A DNA stretch of 64,000 nt, taken from contig NZ_JAMBNP010000002.1 of the NCBI RefSeq assembly GCF_023715145.1, positions 434,001-498,000 of the forward strand, in the 5' to 3' direction. The DNA is from Paenibacillus glycanilyticus (lineage in GTDB: Bacteria > Bacillota > Bacilli > Paenibacillales > Paenibacillaceae). Of this stretch, positions 32,898-41,841 are shown in pieces. Within the stretch, counting starts at the first letter, position 1; every line of letters starts with the position of its first letter. The notes under the pieces are model-generated. The model had not been told where the DNA came from, made no database searches, and was given only the letters and a program-made list of their open reading frames with translations. The position numbers were made by a program, and so were the translations under genes.

Positions 32898-34667
32898 ATG
32901 AAACTGATGAAGCAGGAAGAAACCAAACGCAAGGGCGGAGGAAATTGGCGTCCTTTTCTGAAGCTGATGCTTGAAACCAAGCCGTCCAAATGGATGCTGG
33001 GAATTGCTATAGGATTAAGCGTACTGTCTACGGTTGTTGGGCTTGCAGTGCCGTTATTAACGAAAAATGTGGTAGACAGCTTCTCCATTACCGATATAAG
33101 CACCATGCAAATCATCGGGTTAGCAATCGCATTCCTTGGTCAGGCGGCCGCATCCGGCGTTTCGATCTATATGCTGAACCGGATTGGGCAAAGCGTTGTC
33201 GCGAGCCTGCGTGACAGATTATGGAAGAAGCTGTTGATACTGACCGTGCCCTATTTCGATAAGCATCGGACGGGTGATACGGTTAGCCGGGTCATTAATG
33301 ATACGGGTATCGTAAAAGGATTGATAACGGAGCATTTGACGGGCTTCTTTAACGGACTTATCTCCATTATTGGAGCGGTATCAATCCTCTTGTTCCTGGA
33401 TTGGAAAATGACTCTCCTGATGCTGACGGCAGTACCCATTACCATGCTGGTCTTTATTCCGGTCGGCCGGCAGATGACGAAGATATCAAGAGAGCTGCAG
33501 GATGAGACGGCCTCCTTCACGACGGTGCTCGATCAGGCGTTGTCCGAAATCCGGTTAGTTAAGTCATCAAATGCAGAAGATTATGAATATAACAACGGCA
33601 AGCAGTCCATTATGAAGCTGCTTCGTCTCGGAATTCGCGAAGGAAAGCTGCAAGCCGTTATTTTCCCCATTGTCGGGCTGGTTATGATGGGAATGCTGGT
33701 GCTTATTATTGCCTATGGCGGAATGCGCGTCTCGTCCGGTGAGCTGTCGGCTGGCGATCTCGTTGCGTTTATTCTTTATCTGATTCAGATCGTGTTTCCG
33801 ATTAACCAGATTTCGCAATTTTTCACTCAAATGCAGAAGGCCATTGGGGCAACGGAACGGATTATCGCTACGCTGGATGCCGATGAAGAGCCCATCCATC
33901 AGGGACGTCCGCTGCTTAACGCCAGACAGCCCATTGTAGTCGAAGATGTCACGTTTGCTTATGGCGAGCAGGACGATGTTCTTAAGAATATCGATTTCAC
34001 GCTCCATCCGGGTACGGTCACTGCTATAGTAGGTCCAAGCGGAGGCGGCAAAACAACCCTCTTCTCACTGCTTGAACGATTTTATGAACCGCAGCAGGGG
34101 ACAGTCCGGATTGGGCAGGATCCCATCTTTGATTTTTCCCTGCATGCCTGGCGCAGCAAGATTGGTTATGTCTCGCAGGAAAGTCCGATTATTGCCGGGA
34201 CGATCCGGGATAATCTGATCTATGGCACTGGCAGAACGATTACGGATGAGGAGATCAAACAAGCGGCAAAGATGGCTTATGCCGATATCTTTATAGAGGA
34301 GCTTCCGGAAGGTTATGAGACCGAGGTTGGCGAGCGCGGCATTAAGCTGTCCGGCGGACAGCGGCAGCGGGTAGCCATAGCCAGAGCTATTCTGCGCGAC
34401 CCTCAAATCTTGATGCTGGATGAAGCGACCTCAAGCCTCGACAGCAAATCGGAAATCGTAGTCCAGCAAGCGCTCGATAATCTGATGGTCGGCCGTACCA
34501 CGCTCGTTATCGCGCATCGTCTCTCTACCGTGGTGGATGCCGATCAGATTTTATTTGTGGAGAAAGGGACGATTACGGGAAGAGGCACGCATGAAGAGCT
34601 GCTGCAGTCTCACGGGCTATATCGCGAGTTTGCCAATCAGCAGCTGCGTCTGGAGACCGTGAAATAG
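32898..34667 (+). CDS. ABC transporter, fused permease and ATPase (exporter type)
   Basis: Half-transporter of 589 residues: six membrane helices (about 35-310) followed by an ATPase domain. Motifs are Walker A GPSGGGKTT, Q loop YVSQESPI, signature LSGGQRQRVAIARA, Walker B ILMLDEATSSLD and the switch His in VIAHRLSTV. This is the MsbA/LmrA-BmrA layout, working as a homodimer or with a partner; export of lipids, drugs or peptides is typical. ATG 32898 is five bases after GGAG; earlier and later in-frame ATGs exist. It lies 17 bases before a response regulator gene, suggesting co-regulation with the two-component genes. Confidence 0.92.
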   Translation: MKLMKQEETKRKGGGNWRPFLKLMLETKPSKWMLGIAIGLSVLSTVVGLAVPLLTKNVVDSFSITDISTMQIIGLAIAFLGQAAASGVSIYMLNRIGQSVVASLRDRLWKKLLILTVPYFDKHRTGDTVSRVINDTGIVKGLITEHLTGFFNGLISIIGAVSILLFLDWKMTLLMLTAVPITMLVFIPVGRQMTKISRELQDETASFTTVLDQALSEIRLVKSSNAEDYEYNNGKQSIMKLLRLGIREGKLQAVIFPIVGLVMMGMLVLIIAYGGMRVSSGELSAGDLVAFILYLIQIVFPINQISQFFTQMQKAIGATERIIATLDADEEPIHQGRPLLNARQPIVVEDVTFAYGEQDDVLKNIDFTLHPGTVTAIVGPSGGGKTTLFSLLERFYEPQQGTVRIGQDPIFDFSLHAWRSKIGYVSQESPIIAGTIRDNLIYGTGRTITDEEIKQAAKMAYADIFIEELPEGYETEVGERGIKLSGGQRQRVAIARAILRDPQILMLDEATSSLDSKSEIVVQQALDNLMVGRTTLVIAHRLSTVVDADQILFVEKGTITGRGTHEELLQSHGLYREFANQQLRLETVK

Positions 34668-34684
34668 AGGAGGGGGGATTAAGG

Positions 34685-35365
34685 ATGGCAACCATATTGG
34701 TCGTTGACGATGACGCTCATATTAGGGAGCTGGTTACCCATTATTTAAAGACGGAGGGTTTTGAAGTCCTGGAAGCAAACGACGGCGAAGAGGCTTTGGA
34801 GGTGCTGGATTCCTCCAAAGCGGATCTTGTTATTATGGATGTCATGATGCCGAACATGGATGGCTGGGAGTTATGTGCGGAGATCCGCGATCATTATGAT
34901 CTCCCGCGGCTTATGCTGACGGCGAAGGGGGAAACGACCCAGAAGCTGAAAGGCTTCGACCTTGGCGCCGATGATTATCTGGTTAAGCCATTTGAGCCGC
35001 TCGAGTTAATCGCCAGAGTGAAGGCGCTGCTCAAGCGCTACCGGATCGCGTCTTCACAGACCGTTCAAGCGGGGGATCTTGTTCTTGACCGGAAGACATA
35101 TGCCGTTAAGGTCAACGGGCAGAGCATGACGCTTCCCCTCAAGGAGTTCGAACTGCTGTTCAAGCTGGCCAGCTATCCGGGGCAATCGTTCTCGCGCGGG
35201 CAGCTGATTGAAGAGATATGGGGGTATGATTTCGAAGGCAACGAAAGGACGCTGGATGTTCATATCAATCGGCTGCGCGAGAGGTTCCCGGAGTCGCAGC
35301 ACACGTTCCGTATTAGTACAATCAGGGGGCTTGGATACCGTCTGGAGGTACAAGTGCAATTATGA
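34685..35365 (+). CDS. OmpR/PhoB-family response regulator
   Basis: Response regulator of 226 residues. The receiver domain has the acidic pair in LVVDDDAH, the phospho-acceptor Asp near 52 in DLVIMDVMMPNMDGW, Thr in MLTAKGE and Lys in YLVKPFEP. A winged-helix output domain follows (EFELLFKLASYPGQSFSR; ERTLDVHINRLRERF; TIRGLGYRLE). It lies between an ABC exporter and its probable partner kinase, whose ATG overlaps its stop. Targets are unknown. Confidence 0.93.
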   Translation: MATILVVDDDAHIRELVTHYLKTEGFEVLEANDGEEALEVLDSSKADLVIMDVMMPNMDGWELCAEIRDHYDLPRLMLTAKGETTQKLKGFDLGADDYLVKPFEPLELIARVKALLKRYRIASSQTVQAGDLVLDRKTYAVKVNGQSMTLPLKEFELLFKLASYPGQSFSRGQLIEEIWGYDFEGNERTLDVHINRLRERFPESQHTFRISTIRGLGYRLEVQVQL

Positions 35366-36429
35366 GAGATAAGCTGAAGCTTGTATTGAAGGTTCTCATA
35401 AAGCTTGGCCAAATCAGCCTCATGCTGCTGTTTATCACGGGTTGCTGGACCGTTGCTTATTATTTCAGTTACTGGTTATACAACAAAATCAATTGGACTC
35501 CCCATCATTATGTTGCTCAACTGTTGAATCTGCTGGGCGGTTTCTTTTTGATGGGGTTAGTCATCCAGTTGATTGGCTTTTTGTTTTTTCACAAACGGCA
35601 GAAGGAATTCTCGAATTCGATGAGAGACGCGCTTAGACGGATTGCGCAAGGCGACTTCAAGGTGCGTCTGAACTTCGGCAAGAAGATGGATCCCAGATAC
35701 ACGGAAATCCTTGACGAGATTAACCTGATGGCGGACGGACTCGAGAAGCTGGAGGTGCTTCGGCAGGAGTTCATCTCGGACGTATCGCATGAAATTCAGA
35801 CACCGTTAACCTCCATTAGCGGTTTTGCCCGTGCTCTGCAGAATGAGTCGCTTGAAAGCGACACCCGAATTAAATATTTGCGTATTATCGAAGGTGAAAG
35901 CTCCAGGCTCTCGAAGCTGAGCGAGAATCTTCTCCGGCTCGCTTCCCTCGATTCGGAGAAGCATCCCTTCGAGCCCAAGCGCTACAGGCTGGACCGTCAG
36001 CTTGGAACGTTAATCCTGTCTTGTGAGCCGCAATGGACGAACAAGTCCATTGATCTGAACGCGGATCTGGATGATGTCTACGTGCATGCGGATGAAGATC
36101 TGCTCAGCCAGGTCTGGATCAACTTGATCAGCAATAGCATTAAGTTTACGCCGGAGGGCGGTCAAATCGATATTACATTAAGACAGACCAATGGTCATGC
36201 GGAATTCCGGATCAAGGACACGGGCATCGGCATTGCCGCTGAGCAGCAGGAGCAGATTTTTCAGCGCTTCTTCAAGTCTGACAAGGCGAGGAGCCGCAAA
36301 ATCGGCGGAAGCGGGCTTGGTCTGTCGCTCGTGAAGAAGATCGTCGAGATGCATCACGGCAATGTCGTGGTTGAAAGCGAGCTGGGCCAAGGCTCCGTCT
36401 TTATTGTGACCTTGCCGACGGATTTGTAA
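35362..36429 (+). CDS. sensor histidine kinase
   Basis: Membrane kinase of 355 residues. Two helices (about 15-38 and 50-73) enclose a short external loop of roughly 15 residues, so it is of the intramembrane- or membrane-sensing kind. Next are a HAMP-like linker, the phospho-acceptor H box SDVSHEIQTPLTSISG (His about 141), N box NLISNSIKFTPEGG, G1 DTGIGIA and G2 GGSGLGLSLV. Overlap with the response regulator stop (ATGA) shows they are a pair. The small sensor loop suggests it may sense the neighbouring ABC transporter or membrane damage; that is inference. Confidence 0.92.
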   Translation: MRDKLKLVLKVLIKLGQISLMLLFITGCWTVAYYFSYWLYNKINWTPHHYVAQLLNLLGGFFLMGLVIQLIGFLFFHKRQKEFSNSMRDALRRIAQGDFKVRLNFGKKMDPRYTEILDEINLMADGLEKLEVLRQEFISDVSHEIQTPLTSISGFARALQNESLESDTRIKYLRIIEGESSRLSKLSENLLRLASLDSEKHPFEPKRYRLDRQLGTLILSCEPQWTNKSIDLNADLDDVYVHADEDLLSQVWINLISNSIKFTPEGGQIDITLRQTNGHAEFRIKDTGIGIAAEQQEQIFQRFFKSDKARSRKIGGSGLGLSLVKKIVEMHHGNVVVESELGQGSVFIVTLPTDL

Positions 36430-36466
36430 GAACTTTGTAAGAAATGGTTACGAGTCCGTTTAGAAT
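36424..36466 (+). promoter_or_regulatory. tandem direct repeat, candidate response-regulator box, with -10
   Basis: TTGTAAGAA occurs at 36424-36432 and again at 36435-36443, an 11-base period that puts both copies on the same DNA face. That is the usual spacing for OmpR-family dimers. A -10-like TAGAAT at 36461-36466 lies 17 bases after the second copy, while no normal -35 is present. Confidence 0.5.
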
Positions 36467-36522
36467 TCGGAGTTATGATTAACCATAGATTCAATAACAA
36501 CTGCAGTCAGGGTGAGTAGTGT

Positions 36523-38001
36523 TTGTCCATTCGAGTGAAGTTGTATTTGTCGTATGTAGCCATGGTATTCCTGCCAATGGTATTGATCCTTAGCTTTGTT
36601 GTTTTTCTGCTGTATGCCGGCGGGATGCAGGATCTTCGGGAATATTTCCAAGTGGAGAAGGAGGAGAAGACGAATCAATCCTTGATCTACGGGGAGCTGA
36701 AATATGTCATTGAGAATGATACCGACAAGCTTTCGTCGCCCGGCTATTTGGATAATCTTCAGCTAAGGCTGGCTGAACAGTGGGCAGGTATCATTATTGC
36801 CAAGGACGGAATCATCTCCGATGTCCCGGTATTTCTGAAGGAGCTGTCTCCAAATGAGGATTGGCAAGGTTTGTTTAACGAATCGCCGGATTCGGTTTCC
36901 TTCAAAGCCTTCAAATTTCAGATCAATGATATCTCCTTCCAATATCCGGATGGCCACGACGGTCAAATCCTGCTGCTTAGGCGGTATGATGTGGTTCCGC
37001 CTTTGTGGCGGCCGGTGGGCGCTTTGTTTTTTAGCGCGGTTGTTGGACTCACGAGCCTGCTCCTTACCTATTTTGTCTCCCGCAGCATTATTCGGCCGAT
37101 CCATGCGCTGAAGTCGGCTGCTCTGCAGATCAAGGACGGCGATTTATCTCAGCAGGTCGTCGTCAAGGGAAAAGGAGAGGTCGCCCAGCTTGCCGCCGCT
37201 TTTGATGCCATGAGGCTCCAGCTTAAGCAATCCATTGACCAGAGCCTGCAGTATGAGGATAACCGAAAGCAGCTGTTGTCTCATATTTCCCATGATTTGA
37301 AGACGCCAATCTCCGCTATTAAAGGTTATGTGGAAGGGATCATGGACGGCATAGCCAACACGGACGAGAAGCGGGAGCGGTATATCCAGACGATCTATCA
37401 TAAGGCCAACGATATGGACCAACTGATTGATGAGCTGTTTTTATTCTCCAAGCTCGATTTGCACAAGGTTGCTTTTGATTTCAAGACGATTGATATGGTT
37501 AAGTACCTGGAGCACTTCTTGGAGGAGCAGCGTTTTGATCTGGAGAAATCCGGTGTGCAGCTAAGCTTCGAGGCTTATTCCAATCAGCCGCTTCTCATTG
37601 CAGCCGATCCGGACAAGCTTGGCCGGGTGCTGACGAATATTCTGAACAACTCCGAGAAATATATGGGACAGCTTCCGGCATCCGCAGACAAGAGGGTGAA
37701 GGTATCGGTTAGAGAGCAAGGCAATCATGTACGGGTCATGATCGAAGATACGGGACCGGGTATCGAGAAGGAAGATCTTCCTTATATCTTCGACAGGTTC
37801 TACCGGGCTGAGCAGTCCCGAAATTCCGAGACCGGCGGAAGCGGACTTGGTCTTGCGATCGTCAAACAAATTATTGAAGGGCATGGCGGTGCGGTTTGGG
37901 CGGAAAATGCAGAGAATGGCGGAGCCAGATTCTGCTTGCTTCTCCCCAGAACGCTGCCGGTTAGAACGGTGACAGAGCATGAAGAGCATATTAATCATTG
38001 A
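36523..38001 (+). CDS. sensor histidine kinase
   Basis: Membrane kinase of 492 residues. One helix at 8-32 and another at about 170-190 enclose an external sensor domain of around 135 residues. A HAMP domain (SRSIIRPIHALKSAALQIKDG), H box SHISHDLKTPISAIKG, N box NILNNSEKYM, G1 DTGPGI and G2 GGSGLGLAIV follow. The start is TTG, six bases after GGGTGAG. Its 3' end overlaps the next response regulator by 23 bases. Gene order here is kinase-regulator, the reverse of the pair just upstream. Confidence 0.92.
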   Translation: MSIRVKLYLSYVAMVFLPMVLILSFVVFLLYAGGMQDLREYFQVEKEEKTNQSLIYGELKYVIENDTDKLSSPGYLDNLQLRLAEQWAGIIIAKDGIISDVPVFLKELSPNEDWQGLFNESPDSVSFKAFKFQINDISFQYPDGHDGQILLLRRYDVVPPLWRPVGALFFSAVVGLTSLLLTYFVSRSIIRPIHALKSAALQIKDGDLSQQVVVKGKGEVAQLAAAFDAMRLQLKQSIDQSLQYEDNRKQLLSHISHDLKTPISAIKGYVEGIMDGIANTDEKRERYIQTIYHKANDMDQLIDELFLFSKLDLHKVAFDFKTIDMVKYLEHFLEEQRFDLEKSGVQLSFEAYSNQPLLIAADPDKLGRVLTNILNNSEKYMGQLPASADKRVKVSVREQGNHVRVMIEDTGPGIEKEDLPYIFDRFYRAEQSRNSETGGSGLGLAIVKQIIEGHGGAVWAENAENGGARFCLLLPRTLPVRTVTEHEEHINH

Positions 38002-38668
38002 AGACGAGAAAGCCATTGCCGAACTGGAGCGGGATTATCTGGAAAGCCATGGTTTCTCCGCGGAGATTGAAGGCCGCGGGGATATCGGGCTGCAGAAGGC
38101 GTTAGGCGGTTCCTATGATTTGATTATTCTGGATGTCATGCTGCCCAAGCTGGACGGATTCGAAATTTGCCGGCAGATTAGGCAGGCGAAGAATATTCCG
38201 GTGCTCATGGTCACGGCCAAGAAGGAAGATATCGATAAGATCAGGGGGCTTGGGCTTGGCGCGGATGACTATATGACCAAGCCGTTTAGTCCAAGCGAGC
38301 TCGTCGCAAGGGTAAAGGCGCATCTGGCGAGATACGAACGGCTGACAGCTGACCGGGGCGAAAGCCATGAGCAGATCGGCATCCGGGGACTCTTGATTGA
38401 TAAGACCTCCAGACGTGTAACGATTCATGACCGTGAGGCGATGCTGACCTCCAAGGAATATGACTTGCTTCTGCTGCTTGCCGCGCATCCCAACCGGGTA
38501 TTTGAGAAAGAAGAGCTGTTCGAGCGAATTTGGGGTCTTGATTCGAATGGCGACGCAGCTACGGTAACGGTTCACATTCGGAGGCTGCGTGAGAAAATCG
38601 AACATGATCCGTCGAACCCGCAATATATCGAGACGATATGGGGAGTCGGATACCGGTTCAAAGTTTAG
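37979..38668 (+). CDS. OmpR/PhoB-family response regulator
   Basis: Regulator of 229 residues: receiver domain with LIIEDEKA, phospho-acceptor Asp in DLIILDVMLPKLDGF, Thr in MVTAKKE and Lys in YMTKPFSP; winged-helix output with KEYDLLLLLAAHPNRVF, TVTVHIRRLREKIE and TIWGVGYRF. It overlaps the kinase gene and is 24 bases before an RND pump gene, so control of that pump is the simplest reading. The TTGTAAGAA direct repeat upstream of the kinase is a candidate autoregulatory site. Confidence 0.93.
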   Translation: MKSILIIEDEKAIAELERDYLESHGFSAEIEGRGDIGLQKALGGSYDLIILDVMLPKLDGFEICRQIRQAKNIPVLMVTAKKEDIDKIRGLGLGADDYMTKPFSPSELVARVKAHLARYERLTADRGESHEQIGIRGLLIDKTSRRVTIHDREAMLTSKEYDLLLLLAAHPNRVFEKEELFERIWGLDSNGDAATVTVHIRRLREKIEHDPSNPQYIETIWGVGYRFKV

Positions 38669-38692
38669 ACAATAGAGAAGGAGTGGGAAGGT

Positions 38693-41600
38693 TTGAAGAG
38701 CATTATCAAGTTCTCGCTGAACAACAAATTTGCGTTATGGATTATGACGGTTATTGTCTTGTTCGCGGGCCTGTATTCGGGGCTCAACATGAAGATGGAG
38801 ACACTTCCGGATATCACAATTCCGATTGTGAGCGTGTCAACGGTTCTTCCGGGCGCTGCGCCTGAAGAGGTAATGGAGAAAGTAACCAAGCCAATCGAGC
38901 AGCGGACACGGAATATGGAGGGAGTAGACAGCGTAAGCTCCACTTCCTACGAAAATGCTTCATCGATCATTATTCAATATAAATACGGAACGAATATGGA
39001 AAAGGCAGAGAGCGAAGTGAAAAGCCTGCTTGCTGATATCGCTCTGCCTGAAGGGACGCAAGATCCGAGCGTATCCCGGATCAGCCTTAACGCTTTTCCG
39101 GTAATCTCGCTCAGCATCTCTGACGATAGTCAAAGCCTGGAACAGCTCTCCGCGTTGGTGGAAGGAACGATTTTGCCGGAGCTGCAAGGCGTAAGCGGAG
39201 TAGCTGATGTGCAGGTCTCGGGTCAGAACGTGAAAGAAGGCCAACTCGAATTTGATCAGGCGAAGCTTGCTCAGTATGGCTTGACAGAAGATGCGGTTAA
39301 AGGAATAATTCAGGCTTCTGCCGTGAAAGCTCCGCTCGGGATATTTGAATTCGGGGATTCGGAGAAAACGCTTGTTGTAGACGGCAATGTCACGACGGAA
39401 GAAGATTTGAACAACCTTGTTCTTATGCCAAACGTTAAGCTTAGCGATGTGGCGAAAGTGACAGTGGAAGGCAAGGCGGAATCCGTTTCCCGCACGAACG
39501 GAAAAGATTCGATCGGGATTAACATTGTAAAATCAGCTGACGCGAATACGGTAGACGTTGTTAACAATGTGAAAGACGTTATCAAGAAAATGGAGGAGAG
39601 CAATGACAGTCTGACGATTGTCAATACTCTGGACCAAGGCAAGCCGATTGAGAAATCGGTAGAAACGATGATTACTAAAGCCGTTATCGGCGCTTTGTTT
39701 GCGGTTCTTATTATCATGATCTTCTTGCGTGACATCCGTTCCACCATTATAGCCGTCGTATCGATCCCGTTATCGATTCTGATTGCGATGCTTCTGCTCA
39801 GTCAGATGGATATTACGCTTAACATCATGACGCTCGGCGCAATGACCATCGCGATTGGCAGGGTAATTGATGACTCGATTGTCGTCATTGAAAACGTGTA
39901 TCGACGAATGGCGCTTAAGGAAGAGAAGTTGAAGGGGAAAGAGCTCATTCTGGCAGCTACAAGCGAGATGTTCGTTCCCATTATGTCTTCGACTCTCGTA
40001 ACGATTGCGGTATTCCTGCCAATGGCATTCGTATCCGGCATGGTTGGCGAAATCTTTACGCCGTTTGCCTTAACTGTCGTATTCGCCTTGCTGGCATCCT
40101 TGCTTGTTGCCATTACCGTTGTGCCGATGCTGGCGCATATGATGTTCAAGAAAGGCATCAAAGCCGGCAAAGCTGTCGACCACGACAAGCATGGCCGTTT
40201 GGCTACCTGGTACAAAGGCGCGTTGTCCTGGTCCCTTAATCATAAGTGGATTACATCGATCATTGCGATTGTTCTGCTTGTAGGCAGTATTTGTCTCACA
40301 CCGCTTATTGGTATGAGCTTCCTGCCTGGCGATGAGCAGAAATCCATGATTGTTACTTATAACCCTGCTCCGGGCGAGACCAAAGAGCAAGTTGAAGCGA
40401 TGGCTCTGAAGGCCGAAGAGGAATTGATGAAGCGTGAGGGCATTGATATCGTTCAATACGCGGTTGGCGGTTCTAATCCGTTTAGCCCTGCAGCTTCGAA
40501 GCAAGCTTTGTTCAACCTGACTTACGATGAAGACATGAAAAACTTTGCTGACGAGAAGGAAAAAGTCGTTCCTCTCCTTCAAACGCTCGGCGGCAAAGGG
40601 GAATGGAAAGAGCAAGACTTTGGCGGTGGCGGCGGTGTAGGCGGCTCAACCATCTCCATGGTTGTCTATGGTCCGGATATGGATTCGCTTGATCCAGTCG
40701 TAAATGATTTGATGGCGAAATTGAAGGAAAATAAGGATTTGGAGAAAGTCGATTCCAGCCTTGCAGAACGTTATGATCAATACCGTCTTGTAGCGGATCA
40801 GTCGAAGCTGAGCCAATACGGACTGTCAGCTGGTCAGGTAGCTATGGCGCTTAGCCCGGTTCGAGACAATCCGGTGCTGACTACAATTAAAAAAGACAAT
40901 GAAGATGTGAATGTGTACGTTAAGGTTGATGCGAAGACGTACAAAGATAAATCCGATCTTGAGAATGTAACCATTAAGTCGCCTGTTACAGGTGCCGAGG
41001 TACCTCTGAAGGATGTTGTAACGATCGAGGAAGGCAAGTCGCCGAATACGATTACTCGCCTTGACGACCGTATTAATGCTGAAGTAACAGCGGATGTGGT
41101 CTCGTCCAATGTTGCTGCCGTATCGAGCGACCTGCAGAAAATGATTGATGAAATGAAACTGCCTGCTGGCGTTGATATCAAAATCGGCGGCGTAACCGAG
41201 GATATGCAAGAATCGTTTATGCAGCTTGGACTTGCAATGCTTGCTGCAATCGCCGTAGTATACCTCGTTCTTGTTATCACATTCGGCGGTGCGCTTACAC
41301 CATTTGCGATCCTGTTCTCACTGCCATTCACCGTTATCGGGGCACTGGTTGGCTTGTATATCGCAGGAGAAACGATCAGTGTTACCGCTATGATCGGTAT
41401 GCTGATGCTTATTGGTATCGTCGTAACGAACGCGATTGTTCTCGTCGACCGGGTTATTCATAAACAAAAAGAAGGATTGTCGGTTCGCGAAGCCTTGCTG
41501 GAAGCAGCAGGAACTCGTCTGCGCCCTATTCTGATGACTGCAATTGCTACGGTAGGCGCGCTCTTGCCGTTGGCACTCGGTTTCGAATCAGGCGGTCTGA

Positions 41601-41728
41601 TCTCCAAAGGTATGGCGATTACCGTTATTGGCGGTTTGATCAGCTCGACGCTGCTCACGCTGATCTTTGTACCGATGGTTTACGAACTGTTCAACCGCAA
41701 GAAAAAAGCTAAGGCTATTGCTGAGTAA
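38693..41728 (+). CDS. RND-family efflux pump (AcrB/SwrC-like permease)
   Basis: Proton-driven exporter of 1011 residues with the 12-helix RND plan: helix 1 at the start, a large external loop (about 35-330), helices 2-6, a second loop (about 560-850), and helices 8-12. The proton-relay acids are in RVIDDSIVVIENVYR (about 395-409). The porter repeat MKMETLPDITIPIVSVSTVLPG matches the HAE1 family. Gram-positive members such as SwrC of B. subtilis confer resistance to surfactin and other amphiphiles; that substrate class is suggested, not shown. No membrane-fusion protein or outer channel gene is adjacent. The start is TTG. Last gene of the kinase-regulator-pump unit. Confidence 0.93.
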   Translation: MKSIIKFSLNNKFALWIMTVIVLFAGLYSGLNMKMETLPDITIPIVSVSTVLPGAAPEEVMEKVTKPIEQRTRNMEGVDSVSSTSYENASSIIIQYKYGTNMEKAESEVKSLLADIALPEGTQDPSVSRISLNAFPVISLSISDDSQSLEQLSALVEGTILPELQGVSGVADVQVSGQNVKEGQLEFDQAKLAQYGLTEDAVKGIIQASAVKAPLGIFEFGDSEKTLVVDGNVTTEEDLNNLVLMPNVKLSDVAKVTVEGKAESVSRTNGKDSIGINIVKSADANTVDVVNNVKDVIKKMEESNDSLTIVNTLDQGKPIEKSVETMITKAVIGALFAVLIIMIFLRDIRSTIIAVVSIPLSILIAMLLLSQMDITLNIMTLGAMTIAIGRVIDDSIVVIENVYRRMALKEEKLKGKELILAATSEMFVPIMSSTLVTIAVFLPMAFVSGMVGEIFTPFALTVVFALLASLLVAITVVPMLAHMMFKKGIKAGKAVDHDKHGRLATWYKGALSWSLNHKWITSIIAIVLLVGSICLTPLIGMSFLPGDEQKSMIVTYNPAPGETKEQVEAMALKAEEELMKREGIDIVQYAVGGSNPFSPAASKQALFNLTYDEDMKNFADEKEKVVPLLQTLGGKGEWKEQDFGGGGGVGGSTISMVVYGPDMDSLDPVVNDLMAKLKENKDLEKVDSSLAERYDQYRLVADQSKLSQYGLSAGQVAMALSPVRDNPVLTTIKKDNEDVNVYVKVDAKTYKDKSDLENVTIKSPVTGAEVPLKDVVTIEEGKSPNTITRLDDRINAEVTADVVSSNVAAVSSDLQKMIDEMKLPAGVDIKIGGVTEDMQESFMQLGLAMLAAIAVVYLVLVITFGGALTPFAILFSLPFTVIGALVGLYIAGETISVTAMIGMLMLIGIVVTNAIVLVDRVIHKQKEGLSVREALLEAAGTRLRPILMTAIATVGALLPLALGFESGGLISKGMAITVIGGLISSTLLTLIFVPMVYELFNRKKKAKAIAE

Positions 41729-41744
41729 CTCGTTAGTCAAATTA

Positions 41745-41787
41745 AAAGGCTTCTTCGATCCGTAATCGGTCGAAGAAGCCTTTTTTT
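41745..41787. terminator. strong intrinsic terminator
   Basis: Perfect 14-bp stem AAAGGCTTCTTCGA / TCGAAGAAGCCTTT with an 11-base loop, followed by further T. It ends the RND pump transcript and may also serve the convergent DUF4015 gene. Confidence 0.9.
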
Positions 41788-41841
41788 ATTCTGGTAAGCG
41801 GAGGTGGTTATTTCGAGTCGGGCGTGACTTTTGCGCGTGCA

